Source of the DNA: Dicaeum eximium
Taxonomy: Eukaryota > Chordata > Aves > Passeriformes > Dicaeidae
Assembly: GCA_013396995.1 (NCBI GenBank)
Contig: VWZP01010162.1
Location: 1,158,261-1,222,260, forward strand
DNA: 64,000 nucleotides
Reading direction: 5' to 3'
A model generated the notes under the pieces. The model saw only the letters and a program-made list of their open reading frames with translations. It made no database searches and was not told where the DNA came from. Numbering within the stretch: position 1 is the stretch's first letter; each line of letters opens with the position of its first letter. Below are positions 36,633 through 50,054 of this stretch, piece after piece. Made by a program: the position numbers and the translations under genes.

Positions 36633-39548
36633 GCACAGCCATCCCTCCTGATTCATCTCAGCTTGTGGGTGAGAAGCTGTTTCACATCGCTCGGCTGAAT
36701 TTTGGCAGAAGTGGCTGCTATGAGATGAGACAGGACGCAGGTTATGCTGTGTGTGAGGTGGTACAGCTGTGCACAGTGTTAGCACCCAGCCGCCCAAGGA
36801 GCTGTCCCGGCACAGCTGAGGTAGCGGCACTGCTGGAGGCAGCACTGTGGGCTGCAGTGCTCAGGCAGCACCATCCACTTCTGCTCCACAGCTCTCACCT
36901 TTTTTCTTTGCAGAGTGAGAAGGATATTCCTGCCTATTTAAAAACCATACCTGAAGAAATGAACTGCTGAACCACTTTTCTCCTCCGAAAAAGCAGAGAG
37001 TGACTACATACTTAGACATACTTCCTTCAGTCTGCACAGTACACTATCTTTCTTCTTCCAAACAAAGCATTACAATTTTAGCAAACAAGTAAGACATTTT
37101 TAAAATATGTATTAAAATAAGCAGGCATTTAAGTGCGACCATGCCATGTTTAATTACTAACTAATGCTCCCTAACACGCTTAGGTCCCTTTCAACTATAG
37201 TTTCCCAAAAGAGCCAGTCACCATTACAGAGCCTTAGATTAAAAAAAAATACAAGTTCTGGTGAGCTGTCTGGAGTGCAATCCCCAAAGGAGGTGGGAAA
37301 AACTGGGGCATTGGCTGCTGAATGAGAAGCACATTCAATTTTGAACACAGGAACCTGCCAGAGTTCTTCTGGAGGTTTCATTAGGATGAGAGGTGCTCCC
37401 AGGATCAAGGGTAAGCGTCTCTCTAGGGTAAACCTGTCAAGTTTACAAGGATAAACCTGTCTCTCTATAGTATCCAATTGTAAGGATTCCTTAATATCTC
37501 AAAATGCACTTTAGGAAAATGTCTGCATTTTCTGCCATATCCTGTGTGGCTTTCTTCAGATCTTTAGTGCACTTTGGCATTTATTAAAGAAAAAGAGACA
37601 CCTATTTTACAGCTATGGAAGGAGACAGTGCTGTCCATCTCTTCCCTGCTAAATCCAAAACATGCAGATGACATCAGTGTTTTGCAAGGACATAAAGCAT
37701 TTATAGGGTAGACACAAAAAGAAATTACAAGCAGCACTAGCAGTTCAATTACAAGCATTAATTGAAGTCAGTTGAATAAAGATTTTCAAGATCAAAAGCA
37801 GTACAAACAAGGTACATAATCTACCAGATTTGAAATCAAGAAGGGATAGGGATAGACAAGGGGCAGCAGAGAAACAGTAGGGGATGTTGAAGGGGTGAAG
37901 AGGCGACAAAGAAAAGATCTCAATACTACAGAGGGGAGGGATGCCTTGTGGGACATGTAAGTGATCAGTGGGAAGATGGAAGCATAAACCAACCTAGAAG
38001 GGCCAGTAGAAAAGAAGGCAGAGAGGGTAAGTGAAGGAGATATAGGTAGATAAAGGTGTATGAGAATTACCAGTTGCATCTGTCAATAAATCTCAACATT
38101 TACCATGGAAGAGATTTCCTGAACCTTGCTTGCCAAGGCTTTCTGTGTGGGAGCAGCGTGATTACTGCATCAATCCCCCACATCCACTCTGGGCTCCAGT
38201 CAGGAACCCCAAGTGCTCAAGAGGAAGAGAGGAGGCAGAAGAAAGTGTTTAGGAGCTCTGGCATGGTGCACTTAGCCAGAAGAGGTAAATCAAGATGCTT
38301 ATTATGATTCTTATTTCCTGGTATATTATGATAATTATAGACATTCAAGTTTTAGAATTGGTAGAGATTCCATCCAGATTAGACTGTAAATAGATACAAC
38401 AATCTAGAAGAAATATGTGGTTCTCCACCGTTTTTCAAAAAATGAATATATATAATTGCAATAATTCACTCACAAATTAACACAGTGGCAAGTTATAATC
38501 AAAGTCTTTTAGAAGTCACACAATACTTCAGCCTAATCAGTGTTTTGTATTTGTTTTTACTTCAGACTCTTTCAGTGATTTTTGTAAGCATGTAATTGCT
38601 CCTTGTCTTTATTTTCGTAACAGAGTTGACATTTTCTCTATGATGATAAGTAACTCCTCACAAATCTTATTAGCTTAGTATGTAGAAATACCACAAAATG
38701 TTTTAATTTAAAAAAACAATTATGTACATTTTATATTATTTATTGTATCACTTTTTGTCCTTTTCTGCTATTTTGACCTTTGCAAATTAATTTTATGATC
38801 AATGAATGAGTTCTGACAATCTAGGTAAAAATGTGCCATTAAAAAGGGCACCAAATCTTGTTCATAAGTCTGGCTTCTCAACCATCACCCACACATAATC
38901 CAATTTACTTCTGAAGCCAATACTTTGGCCACTAGCATTTATAGCTTTCTCTATTACTGGAAAAGTGATGACAGTCAAGTTCCTTGCCACTGCACAGATT
39001 TGTCTCATTCCAGTGGTCTGGAATTGCTGTAAGCACAGTTCCAAGCCAGCCCTGCTCTTACAGCACTGCTGCATCTGCAGAAGATTTTAGGTGTTAGCTG
39101 CCTCTCACTTAGGAGTCCAGAAGTGACTTTAGTTCCCTTCATAAAGGCTTGCAGAAATACTTCATTTCCTTATGATTTCTATAATTATAATCTTTATTTT
39201 TGACAGATTTGTTCAAGTGGAAATGGAATCTCAAATCCACTGCTCACAATATTGCCCACTGGCCCAAACAGTCCATCACCAACAGTCATGCTTCTAATAT
39301 TTTCTACTTCATCCTATATAAAGAATATAGCTACACTCTCCCTTTCACATGAATGAAATCTAGCTAAAAAGCACATCAATTTGATAGCCCATAAGTGGGA
39401 TACTCTTCTTGAACAGAATTTACAATTTCAAGGACAATATGCAATGACACAACAAAAAGCACAAAGTTGGAGCAACATGCAGTCTAATTCTTCCCCTCCA
39501 AAAACAGACCGTTTTTTAACTGCTTACAGGTGCCAAGTAACCCACAAT

Positions 39549-39590
39549 TAAAAAAAAAAAAAAACCAAAACAAAAAACAACAGCAAACCC
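39549..39590 (+). repeat. A-rich simple repeat
   Basis: A long A run is followed by CCAAAAC and CAAAAAAC units, about 290 bp before the CR1 fragment that begins near 39880. Confidence 0.75.
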
Positions 39591-39879
39591 AGAATCAGAG
39601 AATCAGTTTATTAATATATTTTAACAGGCTAAATTAGCAAGTGATTCTATCACTACTGGATAACTCAACTAGCTCTATGATTTTGCTTAATAAACATTGA
39701 TTTGGAAATACAAAGAACCAGTATCTTGGAGGTGATCTGGAATTTAATACCATCTGGGTTTAAATCCAGACAAAGAGGACAAGCAAGACAAGAAGGGATT
39801 CTGCAACTGCACCAATAACAAAAGGAAAACAAAGGATATAATGTGGGTCCATTGCTAAATGGAGTGGGAACACTGGTTA

Positions 39880-40622
39880 CAAGAGGATGCTCAAAGAGAG
39901 CTGATGTACACCCTAACAAGGCTGCTTGGAATTATCTTTGAAAGGTTGTGGGGATCAGAAAAGGTCCTTGAAGACTGGAAGAAAGCAAAGGCCACCCTAG
40001 TCTTCAAAAAAGCCAGCCTCACCTCAATCCTCAGAAAGCTGAAGTAGTGTCTCATTCTGGAGGCCATCTCTATCCACATAGATGCAAAGAAGGCAATCGG
40101 GAGTGGGCAACAAAGATTCCTTAAAGGAAGATCATGCTTGACCAACCTCATTGCCTTCTACAATTAAACAACTCTCCTGATAAATGCGGGGTGAGCAGTG
40201 GGTATTTTCTAGCTCAACTTCAGCAAGGTTTTCAACGCTCTCTTGTGCAACATCCTCATAGGAAAACTCTGGAAGTGCAGGCTGGATCAGTGGACAGAGA
40301 GGTGGATTGAGAACTGGCTGAACAGCAGATCCCATAGTGTCATAATAAGTGGCACAGGGTTTAGCTGGAGTCCTGTCACAGTTCCCGCACGTTCAGTACT
40401 GCGCCCTGTACGGTTTAACGTATCCATCAATGACTTGGATGATGATGCATCCTCAGCAAGTTCACTGACAACACAATGATAGGAGGGCTGATACCCCAGA
40501 GGGCTGCAAGCCCTTCAGAAGGGCCTCAGCAGGTTGCAGAGATGGACAGAGAAGAATTGTCTAAAATTCAATGAAAGCAAATGCAGGTTCCTGCACTTGA
40601 GGAAGAATGCACCAAATAGGCT
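39880..40622 (+). mobile_element. CR1 LINE internal fragment with degraded reverse transcriptase
   Basis: Translated pieces include DWKKAKATLVFKKA near 39970-40015, an RFLKGRSCLTNLIAFYN-like segment near 40110-40165, and WTERWIENWLNSRSH near 40290-40335. These follow the order of CR1 ORF2. Frame breaks separate them, and the copy ends near 40622 without the usual 3' tail, so it is truncated at both ends. Confidence 0.85.
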
Positions 40623-41737
40623 GTAGCATCCTTCCCATTTTCATTATTTCTCTCTGTTTTGTCTTTTTGTTATTTTGTCCTCATAGTTCACACAACTAAT
40701 AATACGTCTTATTTTTCTTATTTGCATCCACTGATTCATTTATGAATCAATATTAATTTTCTTCCCTACAAGGGCCTTAGAGCAGCCACACATCTGTCTC
40801 AGCCTGCAGTTAACCAACACCCCTGTAACAAAGGGTCATCTGGTAATACTATTACAAACATATATTTTCAGGAACATTAGGCATCTTCTAATTTGTGGTA
40901 AGCTCAACAACTCATTACTATTACTCATTAACACAGTTTAGTTACTTTTCTTGAGGCAGGAGCAAAAACATAGTTTTGAAATACTTTCAGATCATGAAGT
41001 TTCCTTAGTGGTACTAACACAGCCTTTAATTATCACATCAGCAACATAGGGTCAGACAGACAGTCCCTATCCACACTATTTGCTCTGTCAGCAACTGGTT
41101 GCTCTTTCTTCTAAGGTCATAAATAAGAAAAAGATCACTCACTACTGTCATAATTCACAAGCATTACTCGCTTTTCTGAAAGCTTGCTATAAAGGCTTTG
41201 CTGCTTAAGGACTGCCTGGTAAAATATTTCAGCAACAAAAACCAATAAACCTCCTTCCAAGTCCTGAGCATCCCACAGAACAGCATACTACTCTGTTCAA
41301 ATATGTACAAGTAGCTTCCACTTGTGTCTTAAAGACTAAGCAGTTTAAATTTGACCCCAAGGTAACCAAACACACCCAAGTCTCTAAAATAAGCATGAAA
41401 AAACATTAGCCACTAATACAAAAAAATATCCATTACTAAAACTTGGTATTCCTTCATGAAGATGGGATTTTTAGGTTACTTTGGCCAATAACTTTTAAGG
41501 GACAAAACACATTAACTTCTTCAGAAAAATTAAGTGTATAATTGCTGTTATTTTTTGATCTTTAAATTTTGTTAAAGTTTATAAAAAATACTAATCAGGA
41601 CATCATATTGAAATTAAATCTTAAAGAGATCCATTTCTAATAAAAACCAATCATTTTATGTTTCAGAAAAATGAAATAAAGACTGTATAAAAATCTTTAT
41701 CAGGCTCTTGGCATTTTCATTTGATTTTCACATTTTC

Positions 41738-41773
41738 TTGAACTTAGTAATACAGTTGAACTTAGTAATACAA
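41738..41773 (+). repeat. 18-bp tandem duplication (two copies)
   Basis: TTGAACTTAGTAATACAG is followed by the same unit with a final A in place of G. It is a simple slippage-type duplication in AT-rich DNA. Confidence 0.9.
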
Positions 41774-42719
41774 TTAAAACAATACCTTGTTATTCATCAG
41801 TAAATGGAGATACTGCAATGAATCATATATATTCAATAAATTCAGAGCAGATGTATTTATATACATAAAAATTAACAGTTTATCCATATAATCTGCAACT
41901 CAGGACACCCTATAACATACTTCTTATTATAGAGCCAAAGAGAAGCTCAGTGGGGAATTTCATCTTCAAAATGCATGTTTCCTAGCAACTCTCTTGAAAT
42001 CAGAGTAGCATTTTTTAAATTTACATCAATCACTTGGAACTGTTGAGAATACTTAAAAACATCTCTTTCATCCTAAGAATAAACAGTTTGAATCAGACTA
42101 GCAGCTGCAAAAAGGAGAAAAAAGGAAAACCAATTCAATGTTTACTAGAACTTGCTGATGGACTTTGGAACAATACATTATTTGTGCCTTTTGGTTTTAA
42201 GCTTACACATTTTAGAACAGATATTGGTGAGATCCATCGGCATTTTTTTATTGATTTGAGCTGCCATCACAATTTCAAAGATCCTCTGTGTTTTAAAGAC
42301 TACTTTTCAAGGATACATACTCATGAGGTAGGCTTAGCTGTACTCTGAAGATTTTAGCAGACAAGTAATGGTTTCATTCTATTGGCTTCATGACCTACAA
42401 CTAAAGCGTTGTTTCTGCAGTCTTCAGATTTTTGGGGAGAAAGAAAAGAATAAAAGCAATTTTTTAAAGCTTAGTTTCTTGCCTCCTAATTGTCAGTTGA
42501 TACTTTTCATCCATGAGTTATCTACCAATGCCAGTAGAGCCTCAGAGGCACACAACATGTACAGAAATCTCTCTTAACACTTAGCCCTCAAGGAGAGACA
42601 CGACTACACAGACCATCAGAGCAGCCTTTGGAACTCCCTGTGCCAAAACCACGACACCTGACATAAGAAATCATATTTTCCCAAAGCTACTCAGAATCTT
42701 GCTCTCATGATTGCCCTTA

Positions 42720-43390
42720 GATTAAATCAAGGTGGATCAAGGAAGAAAATAGACAGAAAAATGAACAGGCAATGGGACAAAATGGTCTGGATGTGACTCT
42801 TCTGGGTGACAGGTCCCTATTCTGTGTGCATGTGTGTGGATAAATGCACAGGTGCCCATCACTGGGATGGGAGCATGAGCCCAAGTCCCTGTGGTGGCAG
42901 CAGCAGGAGGCAACAGAATGTGTCAGAGGTCTAAGCAGTGGCAAGTGGACAAGGGGCCACAGGCTGCAGGGATCCATGTATCCAGGGTGCCAGCAGCTGT
43001 GGAAGCTGATTAGATAAGTTGGTGTGCGTGTGAATGCCAGTGTGGGATTGCCAGCAGCCATAAAATAACCAGCAGGTACAGCAAGAGGCCTGGGAGCAGG
43101 TACTGGTGCTGCTGCTGCCAGCAGCTGGGGACAGCTGGCACCCAGGGCCAGGTCCTGGGCAGGGTGGGTGCCTAAGGGCAGCTATGGCAGGGAGGGGTCC
43201 AGGTGTGTATGCACACGTGCTTTCCACTAAGGGATCCATCCTGATCAGCCAGACAGCCTGAGGCTCTTGGGGCTGCTCCTGCTGGTGGCCAGCCACACGC
43301 AGAGCTGTGCATGCATTGGGAGCTGCTGCAGGCTCACCTTGCCCAGGCAACCAGGTCTGGCACTCCCCCCAAAAACAATCAAAAAGTTCA
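42720..43390. repeat. GC-rich block, possibly a decayed tandem repeat of about 185 bp
   Basis: About 670 bases are far richer in G and C than the flanks. TG-rich blocks recur near 42829, 43020 and 43200, and CAGCAGCTG-type motifs recur near 43110-43130 and 42990. The spacing suggests an old repeat with a unit of about 180-190 bp, but I could not align the units well by eye. The 197-residue minus-strand open frame here looks like a by-product of composition. Confidence 0.35.
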
Positions 43391-44139
43391 CTGAAATGCA
43401 TCTGATGCTGAATTCCGATAATGATGTGAAAGATAAGCTCCATGAGAGTGTGTTTTATCCTTGCAACACAATACATTTGAAAATGACAGTATTTTACCTC
43501 TGAAATACAATAATGTCTGTACATGAAGTATGAGAATTATATTATAAAAACTATGACTAATCAGTTTAATGACTGAATGCAGAGAACTCTTTAAGATCAC
43601 TTCTAGGCAATAACAGGTCTGTAAATAAACCCAAAAGAGAATAGTTTGATTTTATACTTGCAAAACATTCTGCTTTGCTTTTTGTACTTGAATATCAAGA
43701 AGAAAAGAAAAAACAAATAAAAACCAAACAGATATATGAAAGCCAAAAGACTGATCTGATGACATGTCTGCAAATATTTAAATACAGAAAGAAAACGTAC
43801 AGCAAAATCTCAAGAGGCAGTCACCATTTTGCAGGAATGAAGTCTAGAAAACTTCATTTTAGGGATCTTGTTTCAAGTTTCATATTTTGATGTCAAAAGA
43901 TATATTTTGGTATGTAAATAAATACAGCTTGGGCACATAAACCACAAAAGAAAAGACATTTCTCTTTAGTTATCAAAGTTGCATTAGGAAGCCCACTTCA
44001 ATCAACTAATGTCAAATATTAAAAATGCTTTAGTTGATAACTATTCTACTGAACATAACATATGAGTGTATTCTCTCACAGATGCTATTTCACTATGATT
44101 CCTAATTCTTGACTTCCAACTTCTGGATAAAAGAACAGA

Positions 44140-44145
<6 letters not shown>

Positions 44146-44169
<24 letters not shown>
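44146..44169 (+). repeat. ATT trinucleotide microsatellite
   Basis: About eight consecutive ATT units are followed by an AT-rich flank. The number of units is likely to vary between individuals. Confidence 0.85.
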
Positions 44170-44170
<1 letters not shown>

Positions 44171-47100
44171 TTTAATTTTTCCAATTATTTAGGTTTATTT
44201 GGGGGTTATATACAACCAAAACTCTTCAACAAGCAAGGTTGCTCATTCAAACTGTACTGTTGAGTACTCACACAATATTAATGTTCTGATTTTTCATTGT
44301 CTGGTACCACAATTGAAGGGCAAGAAACCCATTACTTAAAAAAAAGAAAAGCATACAATCACCTGCAGACATTGTTCTACCCAGTAAAAGCAAAGCAATC
44401 AGCATGTATTCTAATATCTGTGGTGATGTGCAAGTGGATCTACAAATTAGGAACATCCACACCTTAATGTCTTTCAAGTAAACAATTTATAGATGCTTTA
44501 ATCCATTAACTTTTGCACATACTTTCTATCATACCTGCCTTTGTCCTTTTTCCTTGACCTTTTCCCCAAAGTGCTCAACTTTTCTTAATTAATCTAATTT
44601 AAATGGAGAGGCATGTAAGGTACTTTTCACATTTAATTTATTTGTAAAAAAAAATTTTATCAAATTACCCTCAGATGTACAACTGAAATCACAAGAGAAC
44701 AAAGTGTTACAGTAACCAATACCAGAAATTAAATTGCATCATTACCTTCATTGGAATCTCTGTGCTTTCATATTGATGGAAATATGAGAACACAGTTTAG
44801 CATGTGTAAGAATATTTTAAAAGGCTATGTGAAGGATGATGCTATTTGTAGCAAACCAGAAGTGCTGTATAGCACATTCTGTGGTCTGCTAATGCATCTG
44901 TCAAATGAATCATTATAGCAACATAAATGTAGCCTTTTAGTATTTCCATTTCTCAAAATATTACAATAAATCATCTTTTAAATGTACAATTACAATGCTT
45001 GTACTGTAACATTCTTTGGGGGTGTTTAACTTCTTTTGGTAAAATAAAATTTACAATTTCTCTTTCAGTAACAAGAATATGAAAAAAATCTAGTGGAGAA
45101 AATTACTACAAAATATTTGATATACACAATTAAACTAAGCAGGCATTTTGCATCACAGTTTTATATATCACCTCTTTCTTATAAGAGAGTAGCTACACAG
45201 TAGCTCTAGGTCACAGCACAGCCTCTGCTGTGGAAAAAAATCCTTTTGTAAGACACTGAAATTTGACAATAAGTCAGTATTACCTTAGATATGCCATCTT
45301 ACATTACTATTTGCTTTGGTAATTTATTTTAAAGCCGAAATCTGTCTTTCCTTTTATAGCAAACACAGAAATGCAAGGGCAATTTTGAAGAGCTAAAATT
45401 TCAGTATTTGTGATCCAACACAAGATCTCAAGTCCAAACCTTTGCAGATCATTCCCTGGACTCTTCAGCAGAAACACGCCAAGGACAGGAGCATTCAGCC
45501 CTTTGTCAGTGTGGCATATCGGCACTTCTACTGCTGAAGTAGAAGCACAGTGGAACAAAGGGAACAACATGATGGTTTAGGACCATAGGATCAAGGTTAG
45601 GGTTTCTATGGGAATGAAGTGTTATCAGATTATCATGAAAAGATGAGTGTCAGAAGACTTGCAGCAAACTTCATTCCAGGAGGCACGAGATCCCCCTTTG
45701 ATACAGCGTGTACCAAAGAATTGAGAAATAATGTACATTAATATGTCCCTTTCTTGTACATGAGAATTTAATAAAAGCTAGATTTTTTCCTGATTTACAT
45801 GGTCAAACTCCCCTTTGTCTATGACTACTATAACATTGCCAAGAACAGATTTTTTTGATACAGACAAAAAGAAAAATTGTCTTCATCTCTGCTCTCATAT
45901 TTGACACCTGAGATTACACTTGAGGACATTATTTAAGACACCTTGCTATATTCTTCTATAAATTGTGTGACTTCAGACTTGTCTCCATGTCTTATCAGAA
46001 GAAAAGCAACTTGATTGAGGAGAAAAAAACAAAGCAAGGAGAATTTCATTCCTTCATTTACCATCAGCCTTCCTCTGTCTTGATGCTTGTTTTCCAGTAT
46101 ACCGTTTGAAGAAAACAGTCACTAGTGGACAAATTTACTATTCAAAAAATATTATAGTCCTGTGCCTATAACATATAATATGTCAGATTATTTCATTTAG
46201 TGCTCCTGTTAACACCACTATTTTATGCTTCACAGCATATCTAATGATTATTTCTTCTACATCACTAGTATTTTTTAAAAAAAATGTTTGTGGTCGGCAA
46301 TTTGGATTTATCTTACAAGGAGTGTGAACCTACAATGAACACCAAATGCATCTGAATCAAATCAACAGAGAGAAATGGTCAGATGACGGTCCTAAGTGAC
46401 CAATATCAAGAGCCCTTGGACTCCATTACATTTTAAAATAAATGTGACTCATCTAGTGTCTCATAAACTTTATTGAAACCATTTAGGTAAAATAAAATGC
46501 AAAAACAATCATAAATTAAAATAAATTCTGAGGAGGGTTATCTGAAAATGATCATCTGCTGCTGTGAAACAATTTAATGAATTTGACTAAAATCTGTTTA
46601 TATTTTGAAGATATTTTGAATAACTTTCAAAACTGAATATATACCTTGAGGATGGTTCTAAAGAGTTGTTTTGTGTTTGAATTACCAACTTTTTGTTATC
46701 GATTTTGCACATTTAATTTTTCATTTCTCATGTGGTGTATAATTTCTCTTCCTAATTCCCAACAAATATAGGTTAGATCTTACAATAACACTCAAGTGGC
46801 AGAAGTCTGACAGCCCTTGTTAACAGCTCTTACAGCAGGCATTGTAAAAGTTTCCTTCCATTCAAGAAGAGACTCTAAAGCATATCTCCTTAAGGCTATG
46901 TTTCAGGGTCACTCTGACACAGGAAACTTTCTTTCTGATGTCTTCCCTTTCAGAACTGTATTGATGTTCGTGCTGCCAGGCAGGCACACAACTGCAGGAT
47001 ATAAGCAAAGCTCTGAAGTCTTGGGTCTTTCACATGTAATAGTGCCATAGGAAGGACATGGAAAAACAAATTACAGGAGGAGGTTTTTGACCTGTTCAGC

Positions 47101-48386
47101 TTGGTAATACTTGTCATTTGGAAGTAAATGTAAATTCACTCGTGGTATAACTGCAAATGAAAAGAGGTCTGTTTTTTAAAAAAACACAGCAGTAAGTACA
47201 AAGCAGCCACAGTGTTTTTCCATGCTTAGAAAACCAAGGCATTCAGTGCAAAAAGGAATAAATTACGGAGGTTATAAACCAGAATGTGTGCTTTCTGAAC
47301 AGCAGCAATTCTGAAAAACATCTAAAGGATACAGTGGACAAGCAATTTTACTGGGGTTTCCAGGACAATGCTGTGGTTAAAAGAACTGTGTGACCCTTAG
47401 GGATTAAATTACTAAGAAGTACAATTATCATGTGGATTTGCTTGTTAGAAATAAGCAAATTTGCTTGTAACTAGCATGACTCATATGTGAACACTATCAA
47501 TAATTGTGATGCTGGATGATATTCATTTAAAGACACTTAAAAAAAAGAGCATGGAGAGATGTAAAATATACATATATATACACAAAAAGAGTGGAGAAAG
47601 TGCCTTATGGCAAGAATTTAGCTTGTTCAACCTGTCTGGCATACCAAGGAGATGACTAGGGAATATCCTGATTACAAGACACAAGTATGGCTTGAAAATA
47701 TGGGAGACAAAAGGGTACTGCTATCTTGTAGAGAAAGACATATTAAAACCAAAAATGTGGAATTTGATTCTGAAATTATTTAGGTGGGATGTATGGTAAA
47801 ATTTTAGCAAGGCATATAGTGACATTCCTAGCTCTTGAGGTCTTCAGTAACTACTGAACACTTTCTTGTGAGGCAGAAAGTACCAGCACTGAGGCAGCTG
47901 GCTGAACTCACTGACCTACCTCAGAGCTCTCACTGCCTTTCAAGACCTCGAGCTGCAGACAAAGGCAGATGATGATGTTCTGGCACGCTGTTTCCCCAGA
48001 GTGAGATCCTATCAGACTGACAAGCCTTGATCCCGGTTCCCAAAACCATTTTAAAGCATCTCCTTTTAGTGTTTTCCACAAAGGACACTGTGAGTCCAGA
48101 AAATAAAGTGCCATGCTCCAGTGAGGTCCAAAGCAGATAATTTTTAGTGAGCAGCAACTTTTATTGCTCCTAACAATTAAAAATACTCCAACCTACTTCT
48201 TTTCTGAGTACTACAAACAGCTGTGGAAGCTGCAAACAAAGTTGTGATCAAGAGATCAAAAATATAGAAAGAAATTATTGTAAAAGAAAAACTTCTTGAT
48301 AATAGCTACATCAATTACAAAAGGTCTGGAGATGATACTGGGTTATGAATTACGGTAGAGATGTTCCATTTACATAGAAATAAATT

Positions 48387-48390
48387 ACCT
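48387..48390 (-). promoter_or_regulatory. Candidate recursive (zero-length) splice site
   Basis: On the minus strand TTTTTCTTTTCTTGCAG is joined directly to GTAATTTA, that is, a strong acceptor fused to a donor (junction 48388/48389). This is the arrangement of ratchet sites in very long introns. It lies 14.4 kb upstream of the CNTN1 start exon in the sense orientation. Confidence 0.3.
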
Positions 48391-48833
48391 GCAAGAAAAG
48401 AAAAATCTTTATAATCAGCACACTCATAATTTCACCAGCAGCAATATAAAAAAACAGACCTCCATATATTATGGATGGATCTCACTGCTTCTCAAAAAAC
48501 AAGCTTCACGGTACATTTTAAATTTCTGCAATAGACCATCAAAGAGTATTGAGAAACTTTAAACTTGATATTTCAAATGCTACAGGCAAAGATTTTCAAG
48601 ACTGACTTCTATATCTATTATTAAAATATAATTTTCAAATATTTTGCAAATATTTTTGGGTACTCTCCTTTCCTTTTTTTTTTTTCCTATGCATTTTACT
48701 CATTTTCACCAATTAATTTAACACTGACACTTCAAATCACATTACTCAAGATGAGATGCTGCTCACTCTAACATCTACACTCCCACTCTTTCCCCAGACA
48801 TAATTCACTTCTTATGCCTCATTTTTTATTTTT

Positions 48834-50054
48834 CACAGAATCACAGAATGACTTCCACAGGTTGGAAGAGCCCTTCAAGATCATCGAGTCCAGCCCAGCC
48901 CTAACACCTCAACTAGATCATGGCACCCAGTACCACATCCAGTCTTTTTTTAAACACATCCAGGGATGGTGACTCCGCCACCTCTCTGGGCAGGCCATTC
49001 CAGAACTTTATCACTCTTTCTGTAAAAAACATTTTCCTAATATCTTTCCCTCAACGCAGCTTGAGACTGTGTCCTCTGGTTCTGTCAGCTGCTGCCTGGA
49101 GAAAGAGACCAATCCCCACCTGACTGCAGCCACCTTTCAGGGAGTTGTAGAGAGTGATAAGGTCACCCCTGAGTCTCCTTTTCTCCAGGCTAAACACCCC
49201 CAGCTCCCTCAGTCGTTCCTCACAGGGTTTGTGTTCCAAGCCCCTCACCAGCCTCGTTGCCTCCTCTGGATGCGCTCAAGATCTCAATGCTGGCCACACC
49301 ATTCCTGGTACAGGCCAGGATGCCTTTGGCCTTCTTGGCCACCAGGGCACACTGCTGGCTCATGTTCAGCCGGCTGTCACCAGCACCCCCAGGTCCCTTT
49401 GTGCCTGGGCATTGTCCAGCCACACTGTCCCCAGCCTGTAACACTGCAGGGGGTTACTGTGGCCAAAATGCAGGACTGAGCACTTGGACTTACTAAACTT
49501 CATCTTGTTAGACTCTGCCCATCCATACAACTGCTCCAGGTCTCTCTGCAGGGCCATCCTACCTTCCATCAGATCTACACAAGCTCCCAGCTTAGTGTCA
49601 TCTGCAAATTAATGAAAGACTCAACTCCCTCATCCATGTCATCAATAAAAACATTGAACAGAGCTGGCCCCAGCACAGACCCAAGGGACACCACTGGTGA
49701 CTGTCCCCAGCTGGATGCAGCCCCGTCACCAGCACTCTCTGGGCCCGGCCATCCAGCCAGTGCCTAACCCAGCAAAGAGTTCTCCTGTCCAAGCCACGGG
49801 CTGCAGCTTTTCCAGGAGTGTGCTGGGGGAGACAGTGTCAAAGGCCTTGCTGAGGTCCAAAGAGACAACATCCACAGCCCTTCCTGCCTCCACCAGGCGG
49901 GTCACTTGGTCATAAAAGGAGATCAGGTGGGTCAAACACGACCTACCCCTCCTAAACCCATGCTGGCTGGGTCTGACACTCTGGCCATCCTGTAAATTCT
50001 GTGTGATGACGCTCACTATAAACTGGTTTTGGCCATTTTTGCCTAATTTCAAGC
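48834..50054 (-). mobile_element. CR1 LINE, 5'-truncated, best-preserved copy
   Basis: The minus strand reads a CR1 3' segment of about 1.2 kb, ending at 48834 with the inverted tail (CACAGAATCACAGAATG on the plus strand). Reverse-transcriptase motifs in one frame (49726-50052) include SQHGFRRGRSCLTHLISFYD and VVSLDLSKAFDTVSPSTLL. Later pieces (LYGWAESNKMKFSKSKC, ELGVFSLEKRRLRGDL) are in other frames, so it is not intact. It has fewer visible lesions than the other copies, which suggests a younger insertion, and lies in the same orientation as CNTN1. Confidence 0.9.

Noticed and set aside
36515..36970. A 151-residue plus-strand open frame with a TTTCTTTGCAG acceptor-like site
   Set aside because: It spans a GC-rich block, has no recognisable homology and no Kozak or domain support. 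Acceptor-like sites are common in introns.
42931..43524. A 197-residue minus-strand open frame
   Set aside because: It lies in the GC-rich block where stops are rare. It has low-complexity Cys/Ser/Pro content, no domain, and no matching splice context.
49069..50052. Several open frames near 50 kb that could look like a gene
   Set aside because: They are pieces of a CR1 LINE (reverse-transcriptase motifs, CR1 tail), not a host gene.
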